Part shown: positions 1 to 9,218 of the stretch, in pieces
How positions within the stretch are numbered: the stretch's first letter is position 1
Layout of the letters: every line of letters begins with the position of its first letter
NCBI RefSeq assembly: GCF_015668515.1
Contig: NZ_JADPFO010000001.1
Coordinates: 1 to 64,000, forward strand
DNA from: Paraclostridium tenue
GTDB taxonomy: Bacteria > Bacillota > Clostridia > Peptostreptococcales > Peptostreptococcaceae
Reading direction: 5' to 3'
DNA length: 64,000 nucleotides
The notes under the pieces: model-generated
Told to the model about the DNA's origin: nothing
Seen by the model: only the letters and a program-made list of their open reading frames with translations
Database searches by the model: none
Translations under genes and position numbers: made by a program

Positions 1-198
1 GTAGGACCAGTAGGGCCAGTAGGACCAGTAGGACCAGTAGGACCAGTAGGGCCAGTAGGACCAGTAGGACCAGTAGGACCAGTAGGGCCAGTAGGACCAG
101 TAGGGCCAGTAGGACCAGTAGGACCAGTAGGGCCAGTAGGGCCAGTAGGACCAGTAGGGCCAGTAGGACCAGTAGGGCCAGTAGGACCAGTAGGACCA
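1..198. repeat. 9-base tandem repeat coding Gly-Pro-Thr
   Basis: Perfect or near-perfect tandem copies of gtaggacca/gtagggcca (plus strand), varying only at one silent position (ggacca versus gggcca). Such arrays expand and contract by slippage, so the collagen stalk length probably differs between strains and could be misassembled. Confidence 0.95.
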
Positions 199-368
199 GC
201 AGGGCCTATGAAGCATATAGGGTCACAACATTTGCATGAATGATTGCAATTGCAATCCCATTCACAACAATCATTGTCTATATTCCAATTATCGCAATCA
301 CAGCTATGGTCGTGGCAACTTCTAGATCTGTGATTACTTGATTGTCTAGATAATTTATTTTTCTCCAT
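1..368 (-). CDS. BclA-like collagen-repeat exosporium glycoprotein, N-terminal part
   Basis: Reading leftwards from ATG at 368, the frame stays open to the window edge, so the gene is partial. The first ~58 residues are polar and rich in Cys, His and Asp ([25 protein letters not shown]). From about residue 61 the protein becomes an uninterrupted Gly-Pro-Thr triplet array, encoded by the 9-base repeat that fills positions 1-190. Collagen-like GPT arrays are typical of BclA spore-surface proteins in Bacillus and Clostridioides, where the Thr residues are O-glycosylated. The divergent glycosyltransferase operon supports the same role. The long Cys/His-rich N-terminus is unlike the short BclA anchoring sequence and could bind metal or form disulphides. 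The C-terminal domain is not visible. Confidence 0.85.
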   Translation of the reverse strand, partial: MEKNKLSRQSSNHRSRSCHDHSCDCDNWNIDNDCCEWDCNCNHSCKCCDPICFIGPAGPTGPTGPTGPTGPTGPTGPTGPTGPTGPTGPTGPTGPTGPTGPTGPTGPTGPTGPTGPTGPTGP

Positions 369-407
369 GTAATAAAATCCTCTCATAAATTAATATTTGG
401 TGCACTT

Positions 408-435
408 TATTATATGATTGCAAAACCCAAGATGT
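408..435 (-). promoter_or_regulatory. Sigma-K-like promoter of the collagen-like gene
   Basis: On the minus strand AC (435-434) is followed after 17 bases by CATATAATA (416-408), matching the sigma-K pattern AC-N16/17-CATANNNTA. It lies about 40 bases upstream of the start codon. Sigma-K drives late mother-cell genes, as expected for an exosporium protein. Confidence 0.6.
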
Positions 436-482
436 TACAAGGTTCTACTTGATTTAATCAAATGATTTTTATTAAATGAAGA

Positions 483-509
483 ACTTAAAATTATTTATAA
501 CATAGATTA
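483..509 (+). promoter_or_regulatory. Sigma-K-like promoter of the glycosyltransferase operon
   Basis: AC at 483-484, 16 bases, then CATAGATTA at 501-509, again fitting AC-N16/17-CATANNNTA. It lies 45 bases before the first glycosyltransferase start and is divergent from the sigma-K-like site at 408-435. Confidence 0.55.
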
Positions 510-553
510 AATAATAAGGAAATAAAACAATAGATTAATTTTGGGAGGCAAGG

Positions 554-2542
554 ATGAAGGTAAGTATAATAATACATGTATATAATGTAGAAAAGTATAT
601 AGATGAATGTATACTAAGTGCGATAAATCAAACATTAGATGACATAGAAATAATAGCTATAGATGATAAATCAACAGATTCAAGTTTAGATATATTAAAT
701 AAATATAAAGAAAAATATGACTTTGTAAAAGTAATACCAAATGAAAAAAATATGGGGATATCGGCTACTAGAAACATTGGAATACAAAGTGCTAAAGGAG
801 AGTATGTATACTTTTTAGATAGCAATGATTGTTTAGATAAAGATGCCATGGGAATTTGCTATAAAAAAGCGAAAGAATATGATTTAGATATAGTTAAATT
901 TGATACAAAATTATTTGAGGATAAGGGATGTAGGATAAATGATTTTAATGAAAGTTATAAAATTATAGAAGCTGAATGTATTAAAGGCGAAGATTTTTTA
1001 AAAAAATATTTTACAACAGGAGATTATAATAATCTTGATATATCGAATTTGTATAAAAGAGATTTCATAATTCAAAATAATCTTTTCTTATGTGAAGGAA
1101 TATTAGATGAAAATAAATTATGCTCTTTTCAATTATTTTTATTAGCTAATAGAGTTTTATATATACCTAAAAAGCTATGTTTCAAAAAAATTAGAGATGA
1201 TTATATACAGATATCGGATAATTGTAAAAAAAGATTAGAAGATACAGAAACTATATTAAGCGAAATGTACAGATTTTATATGAATAATAAAGATTTATTT
1301 AAATCAAATATATCCGATCATATAAAAAATTATATAAAATTTATATTTGATAAAACTATTATACTTTGTGAAAGAGGTAATTTAATAGATGATAGAAGTA
1401 GAATAATTGAAAAATTTAAAATAGATGATGAAATTTCATATGAAGAGCCTAATAATAAGAAAAACATATTATTTTTAATGTATTTTTTATACGATGGAGG
1501 GGCAGAAAAGGCTCTAATGTCAATATTGGATAATTTAGATTATTCAAAATATAACGTGGATCTAGTATTATTAGCGAAAGAAAAAGAGTATATATACAAC
1601 ATAAATGAAAATGTAAATGTAATTTATATTTATGATAGCCCAGATCAATTAGATCGAGATTATTTATCTGGGAATTTTAATTTAGAATTTAAAAAAGAAT
1701 ATGATGTAGAGATAAGTTTTTTAGGCATATTTACAACATGGGTAATTTGTAGATATGGAAATCCAAATGCAAAGAAAATAACTTGGCTTCATACTGATTT
1801 TTCTTTAACTGTAGGTGGAAATACAGTAGATTATGTAAAAGATATATATGGAAGGATGGATAAAATTATAAGCGTATCTGATGGTGTAAGTAAATCATTT
1901 ACAGATTTTGTAGGAGATAGTTTTAACTCAAAATTACAAAGAATATATGTTCCTACTGATATATATCAAATACGTAAATTATCATTAGAAGATATAGAAT
2001 ATAAAAAAAATAAATTTACTATAATGTCAATAGGAAGATTATCATCAGAAAAAGGATTTGATAGATTAATTAAAGTTCACAAAAGACTATTAGATGATGG
2101 AATAGATAATGAACTACTAATAATAGGTAGTGGAGCGGAGGAAGAAAATCTCAAAAGTTTAGTAAAGGAGTTAGAGTTAGAAAATAGCTGTAGACTAATT
2201 GAATATCAAAAAAATCCTTATCCATGGATAAAAATGTGTGATGTATTTGTATCGGCATCTTATACAGAAGCATTACCACTTGCAATTATAGAAGCTATGG
2301 TATTGGGAAAAGTGGTAGTTGCAACAGATACACATGGATCTAGAGCTTTATTTAAAGATAAATTAGGACTTATGGTTTCAAATAGTGAAGATGGCTTATA
2401 TTATGGGCTTAGACTTATGATACTAAATCAAGAAATAAGAGAATTATATACAAAAAATTTAAAGGAAGTAGAAAAATTTGATTTTGACAAGTTTATTGTT
2501 ATGCCTGAAATAGAAAAATTGCTTGACGAAATAAAAAACTAA
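554..2542 (+). CDS. Two-domain glycosyltransferase (GT2 + GT4)
   Basis: 662 residues. Residues 1-230 are a GT-A fold family 2 transferase (VSIII.VYNVEKYIDECI, IDDKSTDSS). Residues ~310-655 are a GT-B fold family 4 transferase (MSIGRLSSEKGFDRLI, then EALPLAIIEAM with the conserved paired Glu). It would move sugars from nucleotide donors onto a protein or glycan in the cytoplasm of the mother cell. The GT-A domain has two unusual changes against the paralog at 3878: IIIHVYN instead of IIIPVYN, and a metal-binding DxD-type site reading LDSNDCLD instead of LDIDDYLD. The GT-A half may therefore be weakened. GGGAGG sits 5 bases before the ATG. It is the first gene of the operon opposite the collagen-like gene; the acceptor is inferred from this context. 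Confidence 0.85.
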   Translation: MKVSIIIHVYNVEKYIDECILSAINQTLDDIEIIAIDDKSTDSSLDILNKYKEKYDFVKVIPNEKNMGISATRNIGIQSAKGEYVYFLDSNDCLDKDAMGICYKKAKEYDLDIVKFDTKLFEDKGCRINDFNESYKIIEAECIKGEDFLKKYFTTGDYNNLDISNLYKRDFIIQNNLFLCEGILDENKLCSFQLFLLANRVLYIPKKLCFKKIRDDYIQISDNCKKRLEDTETILSEMYRFYMNNKDLFKSNISDHIKNYIKFIFDKTIILCERGNLIDDRSRIIEKFKIDDEISYEEPNNKKNILFLMYFLYDGGAEKALMSILDNLDYSKYNVDLVLLAKEKEYIYNINENVNVIYIYDSPDQLDRDYLSGNFNLEFKKEYDVEISFLGIFTTWVICRYGNPNAKKITWLHTDFSLTVGGNTVDYVKDIYGRMDKIISVSDGVSKSFTDFVGDSFNSKLQRIYVPTDIYQIRKLSLEDIEYKKNKFTIMSIGRLSSEKGFDRLIKVHKRLLDDGIDNELLIIGSGAEEENLKSLVKELELENSCRLIEYQKNPYPWIKMCDVFVSASYTEALPLAIIEAMVLGKVVVATDTHGSRALFKDKLGLMVSNSEDGLYYGLRLMILNQEIRELYTKNLKEVEKFDFDKFIVMPEIEKLLDEIKN

Positions 2543-2621
2543 GCAGGTGCTTAAATTGTACATTAGATAAAAGTTATTTAAATTATAAATATCTAAAAAA
2601 CTGTATTAAAAAAATTTAAAG

Positions 2622-3815
2622 ATGATTATATTTATACTTTGTGAAAGAGGTAATCTAATGGATGATAAAAATAGAATGATTGAAAAATTTAAAGTAGATG
2701 ATGAAATTTCATATGAAGGGTCTAATAATAAAAAAAATATATTATTTTTGATGTATATGTTATACGGGGGAGGGGCAGAAAAGGCTTTAATGTCAATATT
2801 AGATAATCTAGATTATTCAAAATACAATGTAGATTTAGTGGTATTGGCAAAAGAAAATAGTTACTTATACAATATAAATGAAAAGGTAAATGTAGTATAT
2901 ATGTATGATACTTTAAGGGAAATGTATGAGGAATATGCAAACGGAAATTTCAATTTAGAATTAGGAGCGAAATATGATGTAGAAATAGGCTTTTTAGATT
3001 TATTTACAACATGGGCAATTTGTAGGTTTGGAAGTCCAACTGCAAAAAAAATAACTTGGCTTCATGGTGATTTTAAAGTAGTTGTAGGTGCAAATACAGT
3101 AGATTATGCAAGAGATATATATGGGAGAATGGATAAAATTATAAGTGTATCTGATGGTGTAAGTAAATCATTTATAGATTTTATAGGAGATGGATTGAAT
3201 TCAAAGCTGCAAAGAATTTATGTTCCTATTGATATATATCAAATACGCAAATTATCATTAGAAGATATAGAATATAAAAAAAGTAAGTTTACTATAATGT
3301 CAATAGGAAGATTATCATCAGAAAAAGGATTCGATAGATTAATTAAAGTTCATAAAAGACTGATAGATGAAGGAATAGACCATGAATTAATAATAATAGG
3401 TAGTGGAGCGGAAGAAGAAAATCTCAAAAATTTAATAAATAATCTAGGCCTAGAAAGTAGTTGTAAACTAATTGAATATCAAAAAAATCCTTATCCATGG
3501 ATAAAGATGTGTGATGTGTTTGTATCACCATCTTATCAAGAAGCATTGGGCATTGCAATTATAGAAGCTATGGTATTAGAAAAACCAGTAGTTGCAACAG
3601 ATAACCATGGACCTAGAAGTTTATTTAAAGATAAATTAGGGCTTATGGTTTCAAATAGCGAAGAGGGCTTATATTATGGGCTTAGACTTATGATATTAAA
3701 TCAAGAAATAAGAGAAATATATACAAGAAACTTAAAAAAAGTAGAACATTTTGACTTTGATAAGTCTATTGTTATGCCTGAAATAGAAAGGTTGCTTGAT
3801 GAAATAAAAATATGA
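2622..3815 (+). CDS. Family 4 glycosyltransferase, 5'-truncated paralog
   Basis: 397 residues, nearly identical to the C-terminal two thirds of its two neighbours, beginning in the linker (ILCERGNLMDDKNRMIEKF) and containing the whole GT-B domain (MSIGRLSSEKGFDRLI; EALGIAIIEAM). The GT2 domain is absent. No good ribosome site precedes ATG 2622; an internal ATG at 2658, behind AGAGG, is an alternative start. The simplest history is duplication of the two-domain gene followed by loss of the 5' part. It may still work as a stand-alone GT4 enzyme because the catalytic core is intact and the frame is open. Confidence 0.75.
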   Translation: MIIFILCERGNLMDDKNRMIEKFKVDDEISYEGSNNKKNILFLMYMLYGGGAEKALMSILDNLDYSKYNVDLVVLAKENSYLYNINEKVNVVYMYDTLREMYEEYANGNFNLELGAKYDVEIGFLDLFTTWAICRFGSPTAKKITWLHGDFKVVVGANTVDYARDIYGRMDKIISVSDGVSKSFIDFIGDGLNSKLQRIYVPIDIYQIRKLSLEDIEYKKSKFTIMSIGRLSSEKGFDRLIKVHKRLIDEGIDHELIIIGSGAEEENLKNLINNLGLESSCKLIEYQKNPYPWIKMCDVFVSPSYQEALGIAIIEAMVLEKPVVATDNHGPRSLFKDKLGLMVSNSEEGLYYGLRLMILNQEIREIYTRNLKKVEHFDFDKSIVMPEIERLLDEIKI

Positions 3816-3877
3816 TAGATATTATAATTTTAACGTACAAAAATTATTTAAATTATAGATAGTTTTAGGGGGTAATC

Positions 3878-5881
3878 ATGAAGGTAAGTATAATAATACC
3901 TGTATATAACGTAGAAAAGTATATAGATGAATGTATTTTAAGTGCGATAAATCAAACATTAGATGATATAGAAATAATAGTTATAGATGATAAATCAACA
4001 GATTCAAGTTTAGATATATTAAATAAATATAAAGAAAAATATGACTTTGTAAAAATAATATCAAATGAAAAAAATATAGGCATATCTGCTATTAGAAATA
4101 TTGGAATACAAAATGCTAAAGGAGAGTATATATACTTTTTAGATATCGATGATTATTTAGATGAAGATGCTATGAAAATTTGTTATGAAAAAGCTAAAGA
4201 ATATGATTTAGATATGGTCAAATTTGATACTAAAGTATCTGAGGAAAATGATTTTAATGAGAGCTGTAAAAATATAGAATCTGAATGTATTAAAGGTGAA
4301 GATTTTTTAAAAAAATATTTTACAACAGCAGACTATAATAATCTTGATATATCGAATTTGTATAAAAGAGATTTCATAATTCAAAATAATCTTTTCTTTT
4401 ATGAAGGAATATTAGATGAGAGTAAATTGTATTCTATTCAATCGTTTTTATTAGCTAAGAGGGTTTTATATATACCTAAAAAACTATGTTTAAGAAGAAT
4501 TAGAGATAATTATATAGTGGTATCGGATAACTGTAAAAAAAGATTAGAAGATACAGAATCTATACTAAGAGAAATGTGCAGATTTTATATAAATAATAAA
4601 GATTTGTTTAAATCAGATGTAGCAGATAATATAAAAAATCATATAAAATTTATGTTTAATAAAGCTATTATGCTTTGTGAAAGAGGCAATTTAATAGATG
4701 ATAAAAATAGGATAATTAAAAAATTTAAAATAGGTGATGAAATTATTTTAAAGGAACTAGAATTTGAAGAGAAAATTTCATATAAAGAATATAATAAGAA
4801 AAATATTTTATTTGTAATGTATCTTTTATCTGATGGAGGAGCAGAAAAGGCTTTAATGTCGATACTAGATAATCTAGATTATTCAAAATATAATGTAGAT
4901 TTAGTAGTCTTAGCAAAAGAAAAAAGTTACTTATATGATATAAATGAAAATGTGAATGTAGTGTATATGTATGATACTGTAGATGAAATGTATAAGGAAT
5001 ACTTAAGTGGAAATTTTAATTTAGAATTAGAAAAAAAATATGATGTAGAAATAGGTTTTTTAGGTATATTTACAACATGGGTAATTTGTAGATTTGGAAC
5101 TCCAAATGCAAAGAAAATAACTTGGCTTCATGGTGATTTTTCTTTGATGGTATGCGGAAATTCAAAAGATTATGTAACTGATATATATGGAAGAATGGAC
5201 AAAATTATAAGTGTATCTGATGGAGTAAGTAAATCATTTACAGATTTTGTAGGAAATGGTCTAAATTCAAAACTACAAAGAATATACGTTCCTAATGATG
5301 TATCTAAAATACGTGAATTATCGTTAGAATATATAAAATACAAAAAAAGTAAATTTACTATAATGTCTATAGGTAGATTGGGATCAGAAAAAGGATTTGA
5401 TAGATTAATTAAAGTTCATAAAAAACTAATAGATGAAAGAATAGACCATGAGTTAATAATACTAGGTAGTGGAGAAGAAGAAGAAAATTTAAGAAAACTA
5501 GTGAAAGATTTGAAGTTAGAAAGTAGCTGTAAATTAATTGAATATCAAAAAAATCCTTATCCATGGGTAAAAATGTGTGATGTGTTTGTATCACCGTCTT
5601 ATGCAGAAGCATTAGGCCTTGCAATCATAGAGGCTATGGTATTAGGAAAACCAGTAGTTGCAACAGATAATCATGGATCAAGGGCTTTATTTAAAGATAA
5701 ATTAGGTCTTATGGTTTCAAATAGTGAAGATGGATTATACTATGGACTTAGACTTATGATATTAAATAAAGATATAAGGGATTTATATATAAGAAATTTA
5801 AAGGAAGTAGAAAAATTTGATTTTGATAAGTCTATTGTTATGCCTGAAATAGAAAAATTATTTGATGGAGGCAAAGAATGA
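3878..5881 (+). CDS. Two-domain glycosyltransferase (GT2 + GT4), intact copy
   Basis: 667 residues with the same architecture as the gene at 554, but with consensus active-site motifs: IIIPVYNVEKYIDECI, VIDDKSTDSS and LDIDDYLDEDA in the GT-A half, and MSIGRLGSEKGFDRLI and EALGLAIIEAM in the GT-B half. Of the three paralogs it looks the most likely to keep both activities. GGGGG lies 7-8 bases upstream of the ATG. Its last four bases overlap the start of the next gene (ATGA), so the two are translationally coupled. Role inferred: building an oligosaccharide on the spore-surface protein encoded divergently. Confidence 0.87.
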   Translation: MKVSIIIPVYNVEKYIDECILSAINQTLDDIEIIVIDDKSTDSSLDILNKYKEKYDFVKIISNEKNIGISAIRNIGIQNAKGEYIYFLDIDDYLDEDAMKICYEKAKEYDLDMVKFDTKVSEENDFNESCKNIESECIKGEDFLKKYFTTADYNNLDISNLYKRDFIIQNNLFFYEGILDESKLYSIQSFLLAKRVLYIPKKLCLRRIRDNYIVVSDNCKKRLEDTESILREMCRFYINNKDLFKSDVADNIKNHIKFMFNKAIMLCERGNLIDDKNRIIKKFKIGDEIILKELEFEEKISYKEYNKKNILFVMYLLSDGGAEKALMSILDNLDYSKYNVDLVVLAKEKSYLYDINENVNVVYMYDTVDEMYKEYLSGNFNLELEKKYDVEIGFLGIFTTWVICRFGTPNAKKITWLHGDFSLMVCGNSKDYVTDIYGRMDKIISVSDGVSKSFTDFVGNGLNSKLQRIYVPNDVSKIRELSLEYIKYKKSKFTIMSIGRLGSEKGFDRLIKVHKKLIDERIDHELIILGSGEEEENLRKLVKDLKLESSCKLIEYQKNPYPWVKMCDVFVSPSYAEALGLAIIEAMVLGKPVVATDNHGSRALFKDKLGLMVSNSEDGLYYGLRLMILNKDIRDLYIRNLKEVEKFDFDKSIVMPEIEKLFDGGKE

Positions 5882-6942
5882 TTTCTATAAGTTTATGCAT
5901 GATATTAAAAAATGAAGAAGATGTTATAGGAAGATGTTTAGATTGTGTAAAAGACATAGTAGATGAAATTATAATAGTAGATACAGGCTCAACAGATAAA
6001 ACAAAAGAAATAGTTAAAAAATACACTGATAAAATCTATGATTTTAAATGGATAGATGATTTTGCTGCCGCTAGAAATTATTCTTTTAGTAAAGCTACAA
6101 AAGACTATATATTTTGGATAGATGCAGATGAGGTATTATTTAAAGAAGATCAAATCAAGTTATTAGATATAAAGAAAAATTTAACTTCTAATATAGACAC
6201 AGTTACAATGACAGACCACAGAGGATTAGATGAAAGTGGAGAACCATTGTTAAGATATAAAAGAAATAGATTAGTTAAAAGAAAAAATAATTTTAAATGG
6301 GTTGGATTTATACATGAATACTTAGGAGTTAGTGGGAATGTATATGAAAGTGAAGTAGCAATAACACATCAAAAACTACATGATGCAGGAGATAGGAATC
6401 TTAGAATTTATAGAAAAAAATTAGATGAAGGTCATAAATTATCAACAAGAGATATTTATTATTACGGAAAAGAGCTTTATTATAATAAGTTTTACGATGA
6501 TGCTATAAAAATTCTTACTGAATTTAGTAATATGGATGTGTGGGTAGAAGAAAAAATAGATGCTATGTGTAAGGTATCTGATTGTTATTTTTTTAAAGGT
6601 GATTACAAAAATGCTAGGGAAAGTATATATAAAACTTTTGAATATACATCTCCTAGAGCTGAAGCAGTGTATAGATTAGCAGATTGCTTTAAAGAGGAAG
6701 GTAGATATGAAGAAGCAATAAGTTGGTATGAAAGTATATTCAACTTGGAAATGCCAAAAAATTGTTATGGATTTATTTCTCCAGAATATTGGACTTGGAA
6801 ACCTCACCTTCAACTTACTGTTTGTTATTATACAATAAATAAAATAGAAAAAGCTATAAAACATCATAATGAGGCTTATAAGATTAACCCTAATAATGAG
6901 TATATAGCTCAAAATGAGCAGTTTTTTAACAATGAGCAATAA
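5878..6942 (+). CDS. GT2 glycosyltransferase with TPR-like C-terminus
   Basis: 354 residues. Residues 1-~200 are a SunS/TPR-type family 2 glycosyltransferase: SLCMILKNEEDVIGRCL, IVDTGSTDKT, FAAARNYSF, and the DxD motif in IFWIDADEVLF. The C-terminal third has helical tetratricopeptide-like units (YKNARESIYKTFEY, GRYEEAISWYESIF, IEKAIKHHNEAYKINPNNEY) that may hold the acceptor protein. Enzymes of this type glycosylate polypeptides directly; in Clostridioides difficile a family 2 transferase (SgtA) beside bclA3 plays this role. It overlaps the preceding gene by 4 bases and closes the operon before the hairpin at 7001-7030. Confidence 0.85.
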   Translation: MISISLCMILKNEEDVIGRCLDCVKDIVDEIIIVDTGSTDKTKEIVKKYTDKIYDFKWIDDFAAARNYSFSKATKDYIFWIDADEVLFKEDQIKLLDIKKNLTSNIDTVTMTDHRGLDESGEPLLRYKRNRLVKRKNNFKWVGFIHEYLGVSGNVYESEVAITHQKLHDAGDRNLRIYRKKLDEGHKLSTRDIYYYGKELYYNKFYDDAIKILTEFSNMDVWVEEKIDAMCKVSDCYFFKGDYKNARESIYKTFEYTSPRAEAVYRLADCFKEEGRYEEAISWYESIFNLEMPKNCYGFISPEYWTWKPHLQLTVCYYTINKIEKAIKHHNEAYKINPNNEYIAQNEQFFNNEQ

Positions 6943-7000
6943 ATTATAAAATTTACATTTATTTATATATATGAATCTTATTAAATAGTATTATTTTTTT

Positions 7001-7035
7001 TAGAGAGTTTATAAAAAAATAAACTCTCTAGATTA
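7001..7035 (+). terminator. Terminator after glycosyltransferase operon
   Basis: TAGAGAGTTTAT pairs perfectly with ATAAACTCTCTA across a short A-rich loop. A weak T-rich tail follows. Confidence 0.6.
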
Positions 7036-7150
7036 TTTTGTTGAAATTTGTTAGAATAATGGAGTATTAGTTAATTTTATAAATCTAAGAAAATTAGAGG
7101 AATATAAAGATATTTATAGAATTAATAAATATGTGATAAATTAAATATAT

Positions 7151-7316
7151 CTATTGTAGGTTTTTAGAAATAAGATTAAAAGGGAAAGAGGTTAAAATCC
7201 TCTGCAGTCCCCGCTACTGTGAAGCTGATGAAACTTTCAAATACCACTGTAATGTATATTATGGGAAGGGAAAGGAGTAAAATGAAGCCAAGCCAGGAGA
7301 CCTGCCTACAGTAATT
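7151..7316 (+). ncRNA. Cobalamin (B12) riboswitch
   Basis: It contains the hallmark B12-box and core elements: gaggttaaaatcctctgcagt, cccgctactgtgaagc, and gccaagccaggagacctgcct. A closing stem forms between TGTAGG near 7155 and CCTACA near 7305. It is followed by a terminator and then cbiMNQO. Binding of adenosylcobalamin should favour termination, so cobalt import is switched off when B12 is plentiful. Confidence 0.95.
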
Positions 7317-7404
7317 AAATTAGTTTCTTCGGGATGAAGGAAAATAATTAAAAAAGTAATATCTTGGTTTTTTATAGGCTTAGGTATTATTTAAGATGTT
7401 ATTT

Positions 7405-7435
7405 AAATCCTAATCCAAAAGTTAGGATTTTTTTT
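7405..7435 (+). terminator. Riboswitch-controlled terminator
   Basis: AAATCCTAA and TTAGGATTT form a 9-bp stem followed by a run of T, between the cobalamin aptamer and cbiM. This is the likely expression platform. Confidence 0.85.
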
Positions 7436-7526
7436 GTACCTGATAAACTTAAAAACTATATTTAAATTTATAAATTAATTTATCACAAAAATTTATATTA
7501 TTTATAATAAAAAGTGAGGTACTAAA

Positions 7527-8264
7527 ATGAATTATTTAACACTATCCGTAGTAGCCGGTGTTTTAATTGTACTGTTAAACCCGACTACATCAAGCGCTAT
7601 GCATATCATGGAAGGATTTTTACCAGTAAAATGGTCAATACTTTGGACCATAGTATTTATTCCATTTTTCGTATATGGATTAAAGGCAATTAATGAAATA
7701 GTTAAAAAAGATCCAAAGAAAAAGGTATTATTAGCATTAGCAGGAGCTTTTGTATTTGTATTATCAGCACTAAAAATACCATCATTAACAGGTAGTTGTT
7801 CACACCCTACTGGAGTAGGATTAGGAGCAATATTATTTGGGCCAGCTGTTATGGCTGTAATAGGGACAATAGCATTATTATTCCAAGCAATATTACTTGC
7901 ACATGGTGGACTTACTACATTAGGAGCTAATGCTTTTTCAATGGCAATAGTTGGACCTATAGTTTCATATTTAATATTTAAGTTTTGTAGAAAAAGAAAT
8001 TTAAGTATTGGTGTGAGTGTATTTTTAGCAGCGGCATTAGGCGATTTAGCTACATACACTGTTACAGCAATACAATTAGCACTAGCATTTCCTGATCCTG
8101 CAGGAGGAGTGATTGGATCTGCAGTTAAATTCTTAGGAGTATTTTTCACGACTCAAATACCTATAGCTATAGCAGAAGGATTATTAACTACTTTAGTATA
8201 TAATTTAATAACACAAAATAATGAAGAAGGAGTTGAAGATAATGAGTGCAAATTCGAAAACTAA
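7527..8264 (+). CDS. cbiM: Cobalt ECF transporter S component CbiM
   Basis: 245 residues. A hydrophobic N-terminal segment precedes [12 protein letters not shown]; in the CbiM family the processed protein begins with this Met-His (M25-H26 here), whose amino end and His bind Co2+. About six membrane helices follow ([37 protein letters not shown]). CbiM is the metal-binding membrane subunit of the energy-coupling-factor cobalt importer. It lies downstream of the B12 riboswitch, and its 3' end overlaps cbiN. Confidence 0.95.
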   Translation: MNYLTLSVVAGVLIVLLNPTTSSAMHIMEGFLPVKWSILWTIVFIPFFVYGLKAINEIVKKDPKKKVLLALAGAFVFVLSALKIPSLTGSCSHPTGVGLGAILFGPAVMAVIGTIALLFQAILLAHGGLTTLGANAFSMAIVGPIVSYLIFKFCRKRNLSIGVSVFLAAALGDLATYTVTAIQLALAFPDPAGGVIGSAVKFLGVFFTTQIPIAIAEGLLTTLVYNLITQNNEEGVEDNECKFEN

Positions 8265-8535
8265 AACTAAAAACTTTATATTACTTGCTTTAACAATAAT
8301 ACTTATAATAACTCCTTTACTTTTAAATTCTAAAGCTGAGTATGGGGGAGCTGACGGAGAAGCAGAAAATTTAATTTCTGAAATAAACCCAGATTATAAA
8401 CCATGGTTTAGTAGCTTATACGAACCACCTAGTGGAGAAATAGAAAGTTTATTATTCTCTACACAAGCAGCAATAGGAGCTGGATTTATAGGATATTATT
8501 TAGGTTCTAGAAAAGGTAAAAAAGGTAAATGCTAG
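8242..8535 (+). CDS. cbiN: Cobalt transporter accessory protein CbiN
   Basis: About 97 residues with the CbiN layout: an N-terminal membrane helix ([17 protein letters not shown]), an extracytoplasmic loop with GGADGEAE and [22 protein letters not shown], a second helix ([13 protein letters not shown]) and a basic tail. CbiN interacts with CbiM to complete the cobalt pathway. The ATG at 8242 is preferred because GGAG lies 10-12 bases before it. It overlaps cbiM by 23 bases and cbiQ by 7. Confidence 0.93.
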   Translation: MSANSKTKTKNFILLALTIILIITPLLLNSKAEYGGADGEAENLISEINPDYKPWFSSLYEPPSGEIESLLFSTQAAIGAGFIGYYLGSRKGKKGKC

Positions 8536-9209
8536 AAATTGATAAATGTGCTTATAATAGCAATCTAACAAATGCTAATCCAATGATTAAAGTAGGTGTT
8601 ACTTTTATTTTTATGGCAATTTCTTTAATAACTAATAGTATTAGTCTACATTTATTAATAATGTTATTTATAAGCATGTTAATTGTGTTTTTAGCAAGAG
8701 TTGATATTAAATTGTATATAAAGTGCTTAAAGATACCTATATATTTTTTAATTATAGGAACTACACTTAATTTAGTTAATATATCTTTTGAAAATAAAGA
8801 TTTTTTATTTGATATAAAAATATTTAGTTTTTATATAGGTACGACTAAATTTGCAATTGAGAATTCTATACATATATTACTAAGAGCTATGAGCTCAGTT
8901 ATATCTATTTATTTTTTAATACTTACTACTCCATTTAATCAGTTAATAATTATATTTAAAAAATTGCATATTCCAGATACATTATTAGAACTTATGGTTT
9001 TAATGTATAGATTTATATTTATTTTCTTAGAAGAAGTAAAAAATATATATAAATCACAGCAATTAAAATTTGGGTATACAAATTTAAAAAACTCGTATAA
9101 TTCAACGGCACTACTTATAAAAGTCTTGTTTTTTAGAATGATGAAAAGATATGAGGAAATGAGTATAACTTTAGATATAAAGTTGTATGATGGGAAATTT
9201 CATATATAG
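8529..9209 (+). CDS. cbiQ: Cobalt ECF transporter T component CbiQ
   Basis: 226 residues, with five or so membrane helices and the cytoplasmic coupling region typical of EcfT/CbiQ (LLRAMSSVISIYFLILTTPF; LELMVLMYRFIFIFLEEV; a late helix with KSQQLKFGY). It joins the CbiM/N substrate unit to the CbiO ATPase. The ATG overlaps the end of cbiN, indicating coupled translation, and cbiO follows after 9 bases. Confidence 0.92.
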   Translation: MLEIDKCAYNSNLTNANPMIKVGVTFIFMAISLITNSISLHLLIMLFISMLIVFLARVDIKLYIKCLKIPIYFLIIGTTLNLVNISFENKDFLFDIKIFSFYIGTTKFAIENSIHILLRAMSSVISIYFLILTTPFNQLIIIFKKLHIPDTLLELMVLMYRFIFIFLEEVKNIYKSQQLKFGYTNLKNSYNSTALLIKVLFFRMMKRYEEMSITLDIKLYDGKFHI

Positions 9210-9218
9210 GAGAGAACT

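Noticed and set aside
1-198. CRISPR array from the regular repeats at the window start
   Set aside because: The 9-base period has no spacers and codes for Gly-Pro-Thr in an open frame; it is a collagen-like repeat.
7532-8149. Long minus-strand open frame opposite cbiM
   Set aside because: It lies entirely inside cbiM, has no ribosome site and reads as low-quality sequence rich in Asn, Ala and Thr. It is a reflection of the coding strand.
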